Below are positions 1 to 8,052 of a stretch of 64,000 nucleotides of DNA, piece by piece. The stretch covers positions 62,001 to 126,000 of the forward strand of contig NZ_JACSQG010000004.1 in NCBI RefSeq assembly GCF_014836765.1, in the 5' to 3' direction. Source of the DNA: Serpens gallinarum (lineage in GTDB: Bacteria; Pseudomonadota; Gammaproteobacteria; Pseudomonadales; Pseudomonadaceae). Position 1 is the first letter of the stretch, and each line of letters begins with the position of its first letter. A program made the position numbers and the translations under genes. The notes under the pieces were generated by a model, which saw only the letters and a list, made by a program, of their open reading frames with translations, was not told where the DNA came from and did not search any database.

Positions 1-1
1 T

Positions 2-775
2 GAGCTGACCCGAGTCAGCAAGCACTTCGATACCCGCAAAGGCCGCTTTCAGGCCCTCAGCGACGTCAACTTGAGCATCGCCCAGGGCGAATTCGTTTCG
101 CTGATTGGCCACTCCGGCTGCGGCAAGTCCACCGTCCTCAACCTCATCGCCGGCCTGCTGGATGCCAGCGAGGGCGGACTGATTTGCAATGGCCGGGAAA
201 TCGACGGTCCAGGGCCGGAGCGTGGCGTGGTATTCCAGAACCACAGCCTGCTGCCCTGGATGACCTGCTTCGCCAATGTCTACCTGGCGGTGGAGAAGGT
301 GTTCGCTCAGGAAAGCAAAGCTCAGCGCACCGCGCGCACCGAGGCGGCGTTGCACATGGTTGGCCTGGATCACGCCCTGCACAAATACCCCAGCGAGATC
401 TCCGGCGGCATGAAACAGCGCGTCGGCATCGCACGCGCACTGGCCATGGAACCCAAGGTGCTGCTTATGGATGAGCCGTTCGGCGCGTTGGACGCCCTGA
501 CCCGCGCCCACCTGCAGGATGAGCTGCTGCGCATCGTTACCGCCACCCGCAGCACGGTGGTGATGGTGACCCATGACGTTGACGAGGCAGTGCTGCTCTC
601 CGACCGTATCGTGATGATGAGCAACGGCCCGGCCGCTACAATCGGTGACATCGTCAGGGTCGAACTGGCGCGACCGCGTAACCGTCTGGCACTGGCCAAC
701 GATACCCAGTACCACCGCTACCGCAGCGCGGTGCTGGAATTCCTCTATCAGCGCCAGCAGCGACCGGCAGCGTGA
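2..775 (+). CDS. nitrate/nitrite ABC transporter ATP-binding subunit (5' partial)
   Basis: ATPase subunit that would power nitrate import across the inner membrane. The reading frame is open from the first base, so the N-terminus lies upstream of the window. Visible motifs are Walker A GHSGCGKST, the Q-loop region (VVFQNHSLLPWMT), the signature ISGGMKQR, Walker B VLLMDEPFGALD and the H-loop VMVTHD. The signature with GGMKQR and the MDEPFGALD Walker B are typical of the nitrate/sulfonate/taurine ABC family (NrtC/NrtD, SsuB, TauB). The downstream nitrate reductase operon favours nitrate as substrate; that part is inference, and a cyanate or sulfonate transporter is the alternative. A hairpin terminator follows the stop codon. 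Confidence 0.8.
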   Translation, partial: ELTRVSKHFDTRKGRFQALSDVNLSIAQGEFVSLIGHSGCGKSTVLNLIAGLLDASEGGLICNGREIDGPGPERGVVFQNHSLLPWMTCFANVYLAVEKVFAQESKAQRTARTEAALHMVGLDHALHKYPSEISGGMKQRVGIARALAMEPKVLLMDEPFGALDALTRAHLQDELLRIVTATRSTVVMVTHDVDEAVLLSDRIVMMSNGPAATIGDIVRVELARPRNRLALANDTQYHRYRSAVLEFLYQRQQRPAA

Positions 776-790
776 TCTCCATGTGTTCAG

Positions 791-819
791 GGCCTGTGCA
801 AAACAGGCCTGTTTGTTAT
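791..819 (+). terminator. rho-independent terminator after the ABC ATPase
   Basis: GGCCTGT and ACAGGCC form a 7-bp stem around a 5-nt loop (GCAAA), followed by the T-rich tract TGTTTGTTATT. It sits 16 bp after the stop codon and would end the transporter operon before the next gene. Confidence 0.7.
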
Positions 820-1025
820 TAAAGAAACGTTCTCTCCCGCCGATTATCCCTCCACGCAGGCAAGAAACGATGCACCTGTGTCAAGCAATCCGTGCGAGTT
901 TCTGCCCTGCCACCTCAGCGCAATCAGCATTCGGTCACAGAGCGTCGCTCCTGACCGCCATTGAATGCCCGAAAGCGCTCTTGCCAACTTGCGGGGAGCA
1001 TGGCTCCCGAGACACAGGAATTTCC

Positions 1026-2873
1026 ATGCATCGCCCAATTCCCTATCGCCTGCGTGCCGATACCCTGTTCTGGATGCTGAGCTGGTTAGCGCTGGCAGTG
1101 CACCTGACTACTTTTTTTGAAGCTTCGACCACGCCTGGCTTGATGTTTTATCAGTTCGTGCTGATTGGCACCTACGCATTGATGTTCCTCTTCCCCTCGT
1201 GGTTGCTGAGTCGCCTGAGCCGCTGGTTGCCCCGCGGTGGGCAATTCACAGTGCAGATCGTGATGACTACGTTGGTGCAGCTGTTGGTTTATACCGATGG
1301 CCTGCTATGGACCCTGTACGGCTTCCATTTAAATGGCTTCGTCTGGAACATCATTACCACGCCAGGCGGTATTGCCGCGCTGGGCTCTTCGGAGTCCAGC
1401 TATTTCGGCTTCGCCATGATTGGCTTCGGCTTTCTCCTCAGCCAGACAGTATTGCGCCTGCTGGCCAGCGCCGTGCTCCGTTTCGCTCCCCGCCTGCGCC
1501 TGCCGCGCATGGCCTGGGTGTTGTCGCTGTTCTTCATCATGACCTTGGGTGATCGATTCAGTTATGCCGTGAGCCAGTTTTATGGCTACACCCCGTTGCT
1601 GGAAACGGCGCAACGCGTACCTTTCTATCAGCCGCTGACCATGAGCCGATTCCTGGATGAAACGCTGGGGCTGGACCGTCCGCAAAGCCTGAAAATCGAA
1701 AACGCCACCCTCAAGGGCCAACTGGCCTACCCGCAGGCACCTCTATACATCCAGCCGCCGGAAAAACCGCTGAACCTGGTCTGGCTGGTGTCCGAGTCCT
1801 GGCGTGCCGACACCCTCAATGCCTATGTCATGCCCCAAACGACGGCCTTCTCCGAACACGCGCTGCGCTATCAGAACCACTTTTCCGGCGGCAACGGCAC
1901 ACGCATGGGGCTGTTCAGTCAGTTCTACGGTCTACCGGCCAACCTCTGGTTCCCGGTGCTCAACGCGCGAATCGGTAGCCCAGTGATCGACGTGCTGCAG
2001 CAGCAGGACTATCAGATCCGTCTGTTCACCAGCGCCAAGTTCACCTATCCGGAGTTCGACAAGACCTTGTTCGTCCGCGTCCCACCGGAGCAGATGCAAG
2101 CGTTCGACAGCGCCCCCACCTGGCAGCGCGATCGCAAGAACGTTGGCGACCTGCTGGACTTCATCGACCAGCGCGACCCGAACAAACCGTTCATGACGTT
2201 CATGTTCTTCGAGTCGCCCCACGCCAATTACAATTTCCCGCCCGAGTCGGTGATCGAACCGGATTACCTGCCAGATTTCAGCTACGCCAGTATGGATCTT
2301 GAGCGTGATATCGAAGGCATTCGCAAGCGCTACCTGAACGCCGTGCATCACTTGGACGGCCAGATCGCCCGGGTACTCGACCACCTGAAGGCCAAGGACC
2401 TGATGAACGACACGCTGATCGTGATCACCGGCGATCATGGCGAGGAGTTTATGGAGCACGGCCGCTGGGGCCACAATTCCACCTTCTCCGATGAGCAGAT
2501 CCGCGTACCGATGGTGCTCTGGGTGCCCGGTCGGGAAGCCCAGCAAGAAAGCCTGCGCACCAGCCATGTCGACCTGTTGCCAACTCTGTTGCCGTTGCTC
2601 GGCGTGCAGAATCCGGGACGCGATTACAGCATCGGCCACAGCCTGTTCGAACCCAAGGCCAACCGTACGCTGATCGCCGGCGACTGGGATCGTTTGGCCT
2701 TTATTGATGAACACCACAAGGTCGTAGTGCCCTTCGCCAATGGCAACTTCACCGCGATGCAGGCCAGCCAGGCCAATGACAATGCTCTGCCTAATCCGAT
2801 GCAGGTCGTGCAACAGCTCTTGCCCGTGATTCGCACGGAGCTGCAAGGCTTCCGCCGTTTCATGGCGCACTAA
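1026..2873 (+). CDS. YejM/PbgA-like inner-membrane sulfatase-fold protein (DUF3413-sulfatase)
   Basis: A 615-residue protein with about five hydrophobic segments in the first ~190 residues and an alkaline-phosphatase/sulfatase-fold periplasmic domain from about residue 250 (LNLVWLVSESWRADTL). Metal-site motifs are visible: GNGTRMG near residue 290, with a Thr where sulfatases carry the catalytic Cys/Ser/Thr, and GDHGEEF with HGRWGHNS near 469-480. The architecture is that of the YejM/PbgA/LapC family, which in enterobacteria controls LPS synthesis through FtsH/LapB and has lost much catalytic function; metal residues look better kept here. The ATG at 1026 is chosen because an upstream extension reaches into the ABC gene and lacks membrane logic, and AGGAA lies 6 bp before it. 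It looks like an independent gene between two nitrate loci. Confidence 0.8.
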   Translation: MHRPIPYRLRADTLFWMLSWLALAVHLTTFFEASTTPGLMFYQFVLIGTYALMFLFPSWLLSRLSRWLPRGGQFTVQIVMTTLVQLLVYTDGLLWTLYGFHLNGFVWNIITTPGGIAALGSSESSYFGFAMIGFGFLLSQTVLRLLASAVLRFAPRLRLPRMAWVLSLFFIMTLGDRFSYAVSQFYGYTPLLETAQRVPFYQPLTMSRFLDETLGLDRPQSLKIENATLKGQLAYPQAPLYIQPPEKPLNLVWLVSESWRADTLNAYVMPQTTAFSEHALRYQNHFSGGNGTRMGLFSQFYGLPANLWFPVLNARIGSPVIDVLQQQDYQIRLFTSAKFTYPEFDKTLFVRVPPEQMQAFDSAPTWQRDRKNVGDLLDFIDQRDPNKPFMTFMFFESPHANYNFPPESVIEPDYLPDFSYASMDLERDIEGIRKRYLNAVHHLDGQIARVLDHLKAKDLMNDTLIVITGDHGEEFMEHGRWGHNSTFSDEQIRVPMVLWVPGREAQQESLRTSHVDLLPTLLPLLGVQNPGRDYSIGHSLFEPKANRTLIAGDWDRLAFIDEHHKVVVPFANGNFTAMQASQANDNALPNPMQVVQQLLPVIRTELQGFRRFMAH

Positions 2874-2878
2874 GCCTG

Positions 2879-2906
2879 AGGCCGGTACACCTTCGTGTAC
2901 CGGCCT
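2879..2906 (+). terminator. hairpin terminator after the sulfatase gene
   Basis: A perfect 12-bp inverted repeat (AGGCCGGTACAC / GTGTACCGGCCT) with the stable tetraloop CTTC starts 6 bp after the stop codon. The following T tract is weak (GCTTTCC), so termination efficiency is uncertain. Confidence 0.65.
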
Positions 2907-2973
2907 GCTTTCCCTGACCCGAACACCGCCTCGCGTACACCGCCCAGCGAACGCGCACCCATGCGGGCAACCC

Positions 2974-2988
2974 GCACTATTGCGGTGC
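2974..2988. promoter_or_regulatory. NtrC-type enhancer site
   Basis: GCACTATTGCGGTGC fits the NtrC pattern GCACY-N5-RGTGC exactly. It lies about 70 bp upstream of the sigma-54 promoter at 3044-3059, a usual enhancer distance. A weaker half-matching copy (GCACC-N5-GGGCA) is at 2955-2969. Regulation by NtrC under nitrogen limitation is inferred from the motif and the downstream genes. Confidence 0.65.
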
Positions 2989-3043
2989 AGCTCCAGCGGA
3001 CCCAGCGCTCCTGAAAAGCTCCTGGATCGGCCGTTTGACCAGT

Positions 3044-3059
3044 TGGCACAACCCCTGCT
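3044..3059 (+). promoter_or_regulatory. sigma-54 (-24/-12) promoter of the nitrate assimilation operon
   Basis: TGGCACAACCCCTGCT keeps the invariant GG and GC with exactly 10 bp between them, matching the consensus TGGCAC-N5-TTGCW at all but one core position. Transcription would start near 3070, leaving a leader of roughly 145 nt before the first gene, long enough for the attenuator at 3113-3178. Confidence 0.75.
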
Positions 3060-3112
3060 TTATCCCCACTGAACAGACATCGCGCTCGGCCCTCAACGAC
3101 GACAGCCAGCGC

Positions 3113-3149
3113 TTCCCGAATGAATCGGGGAACAGGACAAAGGCGTCCT
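3113..3149 (+). promoter_or_regulatory. ANTAR (NasT-type) RNA antiterminator leader
   Basis: Two short hairpins stand in tandem. P2 is AGGAC-[AAAGGC]-GTCCT at 3134-3149, with a hexaloop carrying A at position 1 and G at position 4, the recognised ANTAR-binding pattern. P1 at 3113-3132 pairs TTCCCGA with TCGGGGAA (one bulged G) around a loop reading AATGAA in part, again A1/G4 but with a less regular closing pair. The P2 loop and 3' arm are the same bases as the 5' arm of the terminator at 3139-3178, so the two structures exclude each other. By analogy with NasR/NasT systems, nitrate or nitrite would free NasT to hold P1-P2 and allow read-through. nasS/nasT are not in the window. Confidence 0.7.
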
Positions 3150-3178
3150 TGCCGGATAACCGGCGGGACGCCTTTTTT
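3139..3178 (+). terminator. leader (attenuator) terminator before the nitrate operon
   Basis: AAAGGCGTCC pairs perfectly with GGACGCCTTT (10 bp). An inner hairpin, GCCGG-ATAA-CCGGC, caps the stem and a run of six T follows. It lies in the leader 37 bp before the first gene and overlaps the P2 antiterminator hairpin. Confidence 0.85.
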
Positions 3179-3214
3179 GTTTTTCGGCTTCGGCCTCCGT
3201 GACGGAGAAGCAGG

Positions 3215-4507
3215 ATGAAAAAACTCAAGCTGGTGTTGGTGGGCAACGGCATGGCCGGAGTGCGCACACTGGAGGAGTTGCTCAAGCTCACTCCAGATCT
3301 TTACGACATCACCGTGTTCGGCGCCGAGCCGCACCCCAATTACAACCGCATCCTCCTGTCGCCGGTCTTGGCAGGCGAACAGACCTTCGAGGAAATTGTC
3401 CTCAACGACCTCGACTGGTATGCACAGCACAGCATCCGCCTGCTGCTTGGCCGCACGGCGGTGAAGATCGACCGTCACCGGCGCGCAGTGATTGCCGACG
3501 ACGGCAGCGAGGTTGAATACGATCGCCTGCTGCTCGCCACCGGCTCCACCCCGTTTATCCTGCCGGTGCCGGGACACCGACTGAACGGCGTGATCGGCTA
3601 CCGCGACATTGCCGACACCCGCACAATGCTGGACACCGCCAAGACCCACCGTCACGCCGTGATCATCGGCGGCGGCCTGCTCGGCCTGGAAGCCGCCAAC
3701 GGTCTCAAGCAACGGGGCATGGACGTCACCGTGGTGCACCTGGGCGACTGGCTGCTGGAGCGTCAGCTCGACCGTACCGCCGGCAAGTTGCTGCAGAGCG
3801 CCCTGGAATCACGCGGCATCCGCTTTCGTCTAAGCGCCGTCACCGACGAGTTGCTCAACAACGGTGACGGCCGCGTCTGCGCTGTCCGCTTCAAGGACGG
3901 CGAGGTGGTGTCTGCCGACCTGGTGGTCATGGCCGCCGGCATTCGCCCGAATGCCGCTCTGGCAGAAAGCGCTGGCCTGCCCTGCAACCGCGGCATCCTG
4001 GTCAACGACACGATGCAGACTTACGACCCGCGCATCTACGCAGTCGGCGAGTGCGCCAACCATCGCGGCACCACCTATGGCCTGGTGGCGCCGCTGTTCG
4101 AGCAGGCCAAGGTCTGCGCCAACCATCTGGCTCAGTTCGGCATTGGCCTATACAAGGGCTCAGTCACCTCCACCAAGCTCAAGGTCACCGGCATCGACCT
4201 GTTCTCGGCTGGAGACTTCATGGGTGCTGAAGGCACCGAAACCATCATCCTCTCCGACCCTCTCGGCGGCGTATACAAAAAACTGGTGATCAAGGACAAC
4301 ATACTGGTTGGCGCCTGCCTGTATGGCGACACCGCTGACGGCGGCTGGTATTTCCGCCAGGTGCGCGAACGGAGCGATATCAGCCAGATACGCGATTACA
4401 TGATGTTCGGCCAAAGCTGCTTCGGCGACGGGGCCCATCGGGACCCGCACAGTCCCGCTAGCCCGCCTCAGGTCATGCACCCAAACACCGCGGCCGACTG
4501 CGCATGA
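3215..4507 (+). CDS. NirB/NasC-type FAD-dependent NAD(P)H oxidoreductase of nitrate assimilation
   Basis: A 430-residue flavoprotein with an FAD-binding GxGxxG-type start (VGNGMAG, residues ~9-15) and a second dinucleotide fold at about residue 150 (IIGGGLLGLEAA) for NAD(P)H. It matches the N-terminal oxidoreductase part of NirB but lacks the BFD [2Fe-2S] and sirohaem/4Fe-4S sulfite-reductase-like domains, so it is not a nitrite reductase. In Klebsiella a protein of this type (NasC) passes electrons from NADH to NasA, and that is the likely job here. The C-terminal ~35 residues (rich in H, P and S) look unstructured. It overlaps nasA by 4 bp (ATGA), so the two are translationally coupled. AGAAGCAGG precedes the ATG. 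Confidence 0.8.
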   Translation: MKKLKLVLVGNGMAGVRTLEELLKLTPDLYDITVFGAEPHPNYNRILLSPVLAGEQTFEEIVLNDLDWYAQHSIRLLLGRTAVKIDRHRRAVIADDGSEVEYDRLLLATGSTPFILPVPGHRLNGVIGYRDIADTRTMLDTAKTHRHAVIIGGGLLGLEAANGLKQRGMDVTVVHLGDWLLERQLDRTAGKLLQSALESRGIRFRLSAVTDELLNNGDGRVCAVRFKDGEVVSADLVVMAAGIRPNAALAESAGLPCNRGILVNDTMQTYDPRIYAVGECANHRGTTYGLVAPLFEQAKVCANHLAQFGIGLYKGSVTSTKLKVTGIDLFSAGDFMGAEGTETIILSDPLGGVYKKLVIKDNILVGACLYGDTADGGWYFRQVRERSDISQIRDYMMFGQSCFGDGAHRDPHSPASPPQVMHPNTAADCA

Positions 4508-7242
4508 ACCCGCCGCCAATCCTGGAATCGGGTGTCGTGCCTACTAAGCCCACTATCACCGCTTCGACCTGTTGCTACTGTGGTGTCGGCTGCGGCGTGC
4601 TTATCGAACACGACGGCGAGCGCATCCTCGGCGTACAAGGCGACCCTGACCATCCGGCCAATTTCGGCCGGCTTTGCAGCAAGGGCGCGTCCCTGCACCT
4701 GACCGGCGATGTCGACGCCCGCGCCCGGTACCCTGAGCTGCGCCTGGGTAAAACCCCGGCCCGCAGCCGCACCGACTGGGACACCGCACTGGACCACGCC
4801 GCCACGGTGTTCGCGGACACTATCACCGCGCACGGCCCGGACAGCGTGGCCTTCTACATTTCCGGCCAGTTGCTGACCGAGGACTACTACGCCTTCAACA
4901 AACTGGCCCGCGCCATGGTGCACACCAACAACATCGACAGCAATTCGCGGCTGTGCATGTCCAGCGCAGTGGTGGGCTACAAGCGCAGCCTGGGCGCCGA
5001 TGCCCCGCCCTGCTCCTACGAGGACATCGAACAAAGCGACTGCCTGCTGATTGTCGGCAGCAACATGGCCTACGCCCACCCGGTGTTGTTCCGCCGTCTG
5101 GAAGCCGCCAAAGCGGCACGCCCACAGATGCGCATCATCGTGGTCGACCCGCGGCGCACCGACACCTGCGAACTGGCCGACCTGCACCTGGCCATCCTGC
5201 CCGGTACCGATGTCGCATTGTTCCACGGCCTGCTGCACCTGTTGCTGTGGGAAGGCTGGATCGACCGAGCCTATATCGATGCGCACACCCAGGGCTTCGA
5301 TGAGCTCAAGCTACTGGTGCGTGACTATTCGCCGGCCAGCGTCGCCCGGCTATGCGGCATCAGCCTCGAGGAACTGCAACACTGCGCCCGCCTGATTAGC
5401 AGTGCACCCACCTTCCTGAGCCTGTGGTGCATGGGCCTGAACCAATCCACCGCCGGCAGCGCCAAAAACAGCGCGCTGATCAACCTGCACCTGGCCACCG
5501 GGCAAATTGGCAAACCTGGCGCCGGCCCCTTTTCCCTGACCGGCCAGCCGAACGCCATGGGCGGCCGTGAAACCGGCAGCCTGAGCAACCTGCTGCCCGG
5601 CCATCGCGAAGCAGGCAACCCTGAACACCGTGCCGAAGTCGCGGCCTATTGGGGCGTGGAGCAATTGCCGGTAACCAACGGCCTTTCCGCCGTGGAGCTG
5701 TTCGACGCGGTACATGACGGACGCATCAAGGCGCTGTGGATCGCCTGCACCAACCCGGCGCAGTCGCTGCCGGACCAGCAAAAAATTCATGAGGCGCTGA
5801 GTCGTTGTCCGTGCGTGGTGGTGCAGGACGCCTTCGCCACGACAGAAACCTGCAGCTTCGCCGATTTGTTACTCCCCGCCGCCAGTTGGGGTGAAAAAGA
5901 CGGCACCGTGACCAACTCGGAACGGCGCATCAGCCGGGTACGCCGCGCCGTCACGCCACCCGGCGAGGCGCGCACGGACTGGTCCATCATCTGCGATTTC
6001 GCCCGCCGTCTGGAGCAGCGCCTACGGCCTGGCCGGCCGAGCCTGTTCGACTTTACTAGCCCCGAAGCGCTGTTCGAGGAGTACAAGGGCCTCACTGCTG
6101 GCCGCGACCTGGATTATTCCGGCCTCAGCCACGCTGTGCTGGAACAACTGGGCCCGCAGCAATGGCCGTTTCCGCCTGGCGCCCGCCAGGGCACGCCGCG
6201 CCTGTACCTCGACGGGCGCTTTTCTACCGCAGATGGCCGCGCGCGCTTTATCGCCGAGCCTTACCGGGCCGCGAAAGAACTACGCGACGCCCGTTATCCG
6301 CTGCTCCTCAATACCGGTCGCCTGCGGGATCAGTGGCACGGCATGAGCCGTACCGGCACCGCCGCGCAGCTGTTTGGCCACGCGCCAGACGCGGTGCTCG
6401 GCCTGCATCCTGATGATTTGCGCCAACGCCAGCTGCGGCACGGCGATCTGGTGCGGCTGCGCAGCCGGCGCGGCAGCCTGATCCTGCCGGTTCACGCCGA
6501 CGAAGCGCTGCTCCCCGGCCAGGCCTGGCTGCCCATGCATTGGGGCAACCGCTTTCTCAAAGGCCTGGGTATTAACGTGCTGACCCAGCCCGCTTTCGAC
6601 CCGCTGTCCAAGCAGCCGGAGCTTAAAATCAGTGCCGTTGACGTAGAAAAAGTGGAGCTGCCTTGGCAGTTGTTTGTCCTGATCGAAGGCGATGTGCAGC
6701 GCCATTTCAACGAGTTACGCCCGTTATTTGAAAACTTCGCCTACGCCAACCTGAGCCTGGCGGGGCGCGATCGCCCGGCATTGCGGATCAAGGCCGCCCA
6801 CTCACGGGCGCCTGATGCCGAGTGGCTGGCACGTATCGATAGGTTGCTCGGCCTGCACGAAGGAGCGGTCCTGGCCTACGACGACCCGCACCGCACAGTG
6901 GGCAAGCGCCTGCGCATTGAGGACGATCGCATCGTCGCCCTGCGCCTGGCCGGCGAAACCCTGGCCCGTGACTGGCTGCAAAGCCTATGGGAAGAAGGCC
7001 GGTTTGACACCGAACTGCGCCGCTGGCTGCTGGCCCCGCTTTCTGCGCAACCCGGCGGCGACACCAAACCCAGCAAGACCCTGTGCAATTGCCTGAACGT
7101 CAGCGAAAACAGTGTCTGCGCCGGCATAGCCAGGGGGCTCGATCTCAGCGGCCTGAAACACGAACTCAAATGCGGTACCAGTTGTGGCTCTTGCGTGCCT
7201 GAGATCCGGCGATTGCTGGCAAGTCGGCCGATGGCTGTTTGA
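4504..7242 (+). CDS. nasA: assimilatory nitrate reductase catalytic subunit
   Basis: A 912-residue Mo-bis-MGD enzyme that reduces nitrate to nitrite in the cytoplasm. The N-terminal 4Fe-4S motif is C23-x2-C26-x3-C30 and C58 in GRLCSKG. The molybdopterin oxidoreductase domain and a C-terminal molydopterin-dinucleotide-binding domain follow (LLLNTGRLRDQWHGMSRTG near residue 600). A BFD-like [2Fe-2S] domain closes the protein (CNCLNVSENSVC near 861, CGTSCGSC near 890), as in NasA proteins that take electrons from a NasC/NirB-like flavoprotein. The gene overlaps its flavoprotein partner upstream, and cobA follows within 30 bp. No Tat signal is seen, which fits an assimilatory enzyme. Confidence 0.93.
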   Translation: MNPPPILESGVVPTKPTITASTCCYCGVGCGVLIEHDGERILGVQGDPDHPANFGRLCSKGASLHLTGDVDARARYPELRLGKTPARSRTDWDTALDHAATVFADTITAHGPDSVAFYISGQLLTEDYYAFNKLARAMVHTNNIDSNSRLCMSSAVVGYKRSLGADAPPCSYEDIEQSDCLLIVGSNMAYAHPVLFRRLEAAKAARPQMRIIVVDPRRTDTCELADLHLAILPGTDVALFHGLLHLLLWEGWIDRAYIDAHTQGFDELKLLVRDYSPASVARLCGISLEELQHCARLISSAPTFLSLWCMGLNQSTAGSAKNSALINLHLATGQIGKPGAGPFSLTGQPNAMGGRETGSLSNLLPGHREAGNPEHRAEVAAYWGVEQLPVTNGLSAVELFDAVHDGRIKALWIACTNPAQSLPDQQKIHEALSRCPCVVVQDAFATTETCSFADLLLPAASWGEKDGTVTNSERRISRVRRAVTPPGEARTDWSIICDFARRLEQRLRPGRPSLFDFTSPEALFEEYKGLTAGRDLDYSGLSHAVLEQLGPQQWPFPPGARQGTPRLYLDGRFSTADGRARFIAEPYRAAKELRDARYPLLLNTGRLRDQWHGMSRTGTAAQLFGHAPDAVLGLHPDDLRQRQLRHGDLVRLRSRRGSLILPVHADEALLPGQAWLPMHWGNRFLKGLGINVLTQPAFDPLSKQPELKISAVDVEKVELPWQLFVLIEGDVQRHFNELRPLFENFAYANLSLAGRDRPALRIKAAHSRAPDAEWLARIDRLLGLHEGAVLAYDDPHRTVGKRLRIEDDRIVALRLAGETLARDWLQSLWEEGRFDTELRRWLLAPLSAQPGGDTKPSKTLCNCLNVSENSVCAGIARGLDLSGLKHELKCGTSCGSCVPEIRRLLASRPMAV

Positions 7243-7268
7243 ACATATTCGTTATGGAAGGAAAAACC

Positions 7269-8006
7269 ATGAATGCAAAAGTCTGGCTGGTCGGTGCGGG
7301 TCCCGGTGATCCGGAGTTACTCACACTCAAGGCGGTGAAGGCGTTGCAGCACGCCGACATCGTGATGATTGATGATCTGGTCAACCCGGCGGTACTGGAG
7401 CACTGCCCCAATGCCCGTGTGATCCCGGTGGGCAAGCGCGGCGGCTGTCGCTCTACACCCCAGGCGTTCATTCACCGGCTCATGCTGCGCTACGCCCGGC
7501 AGGACAAGTGTGTGGTGCGCCTGAAGGGCGGCGATCCGTGCATTTTTGGTCGCGGCAGTGAAGAAGCCGACTGGTTGAGCGCTCGCGGCATCCCAGTCGA
7601 AATCGTCAACGGCATTACCGCCGGGCTGTCCGGCCCCACTGCTTGTGGCATACCCTTGACCCGGCGCGGCATTGCCCGTGGCGTAACCCTGGTGACCGCT
7701 CACACCCAGGATGACAGTACGCAGGACTGGGCCGCGCTGGCCAAGGGCGGCACTACCTTGGTGGTGTACATGGGCGTGGCCAAACTGACAGAAGTGCGTG
7801 ACAGCCTGCTGGCCGGTGGTATGCGCAGCAACATGCCGGTGGCCCTGATCGAAAATGCTTCCCTGCCGCAGCAACGCCATTGCCGCAGCACATTAGCCGC
7901 CATGCAACAGGCGGCTACGGACTTTCAATTGAAAAGTCCGGCGATCCTGGTAATTGGCGAAGTAGCGGCGCTTCCCGCCACGTTGCAACTGTCGCAATCC
8001 GCCTAA
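7269..8006 (+). CDS. cobA: uroporphyrinogen-III C-methyltransferase (SUMT)
   Basis: A 245-residue SAM-dependent enzyme that methylates uroporphyrinogen III at C2 and C7 to precorrin-2, the precursor of sirohaem (needed by nitrite and sulfite reductases). Family motifs include VGAGPGDPELLTLKA at the N-terminus, VRLKGGDPCIFGRG, and VEIVNGITAGLSGPTACGIP. The ATG at 7269 is preferred over an in-frame TTG at 7239 because GGAAGG lies 7 bp before it and the family starts a few residues before VWLVGAGPG. It is the last gene of the nitrate operon and ends at a bidirectional terminator. Confidence 0.92.
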   Translation: MNAKVWLVGAGPGDPELLTLKAVKALQHADIVMIDDLVNPAVLEHCPNARVIPVGKRGGCRSTPQAFIHRLMLRYARQDKCVVRLKGGDPCIFGRGSEEADWLSARGIPVEIVNGITAGLSGPTACGIPLTRRGIARGVTLVTAHTQDDSTQDWAALAKGGTTLVVYMGVAKLTEVRDSLLAGGMRSNMPVALIENASLPQQRHCRSTLAAMQQAATDFQLKSPAILVIGEVAALPATLQLSQSA

Positions 8007-8010
8007 ACGA

Positions 8011-8034
8011 AAAAACCGGCCGAAGCCGGTTTTT
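8011..8034. terminator. bidirectional terminator between cobA and oprF
   Basis: AAAAACCGGC-CGAA-GCCGGTTTTT is a perfect 10-bp inverted repeat with an A run on one side and a T run on the other. It can therefore end both cobA (plus) and oprF (minus), whose stop codons face each other here. Confidence 0.85.
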
Positions 8035-8052
8035 CCTAACTGGGGAGGAAGC

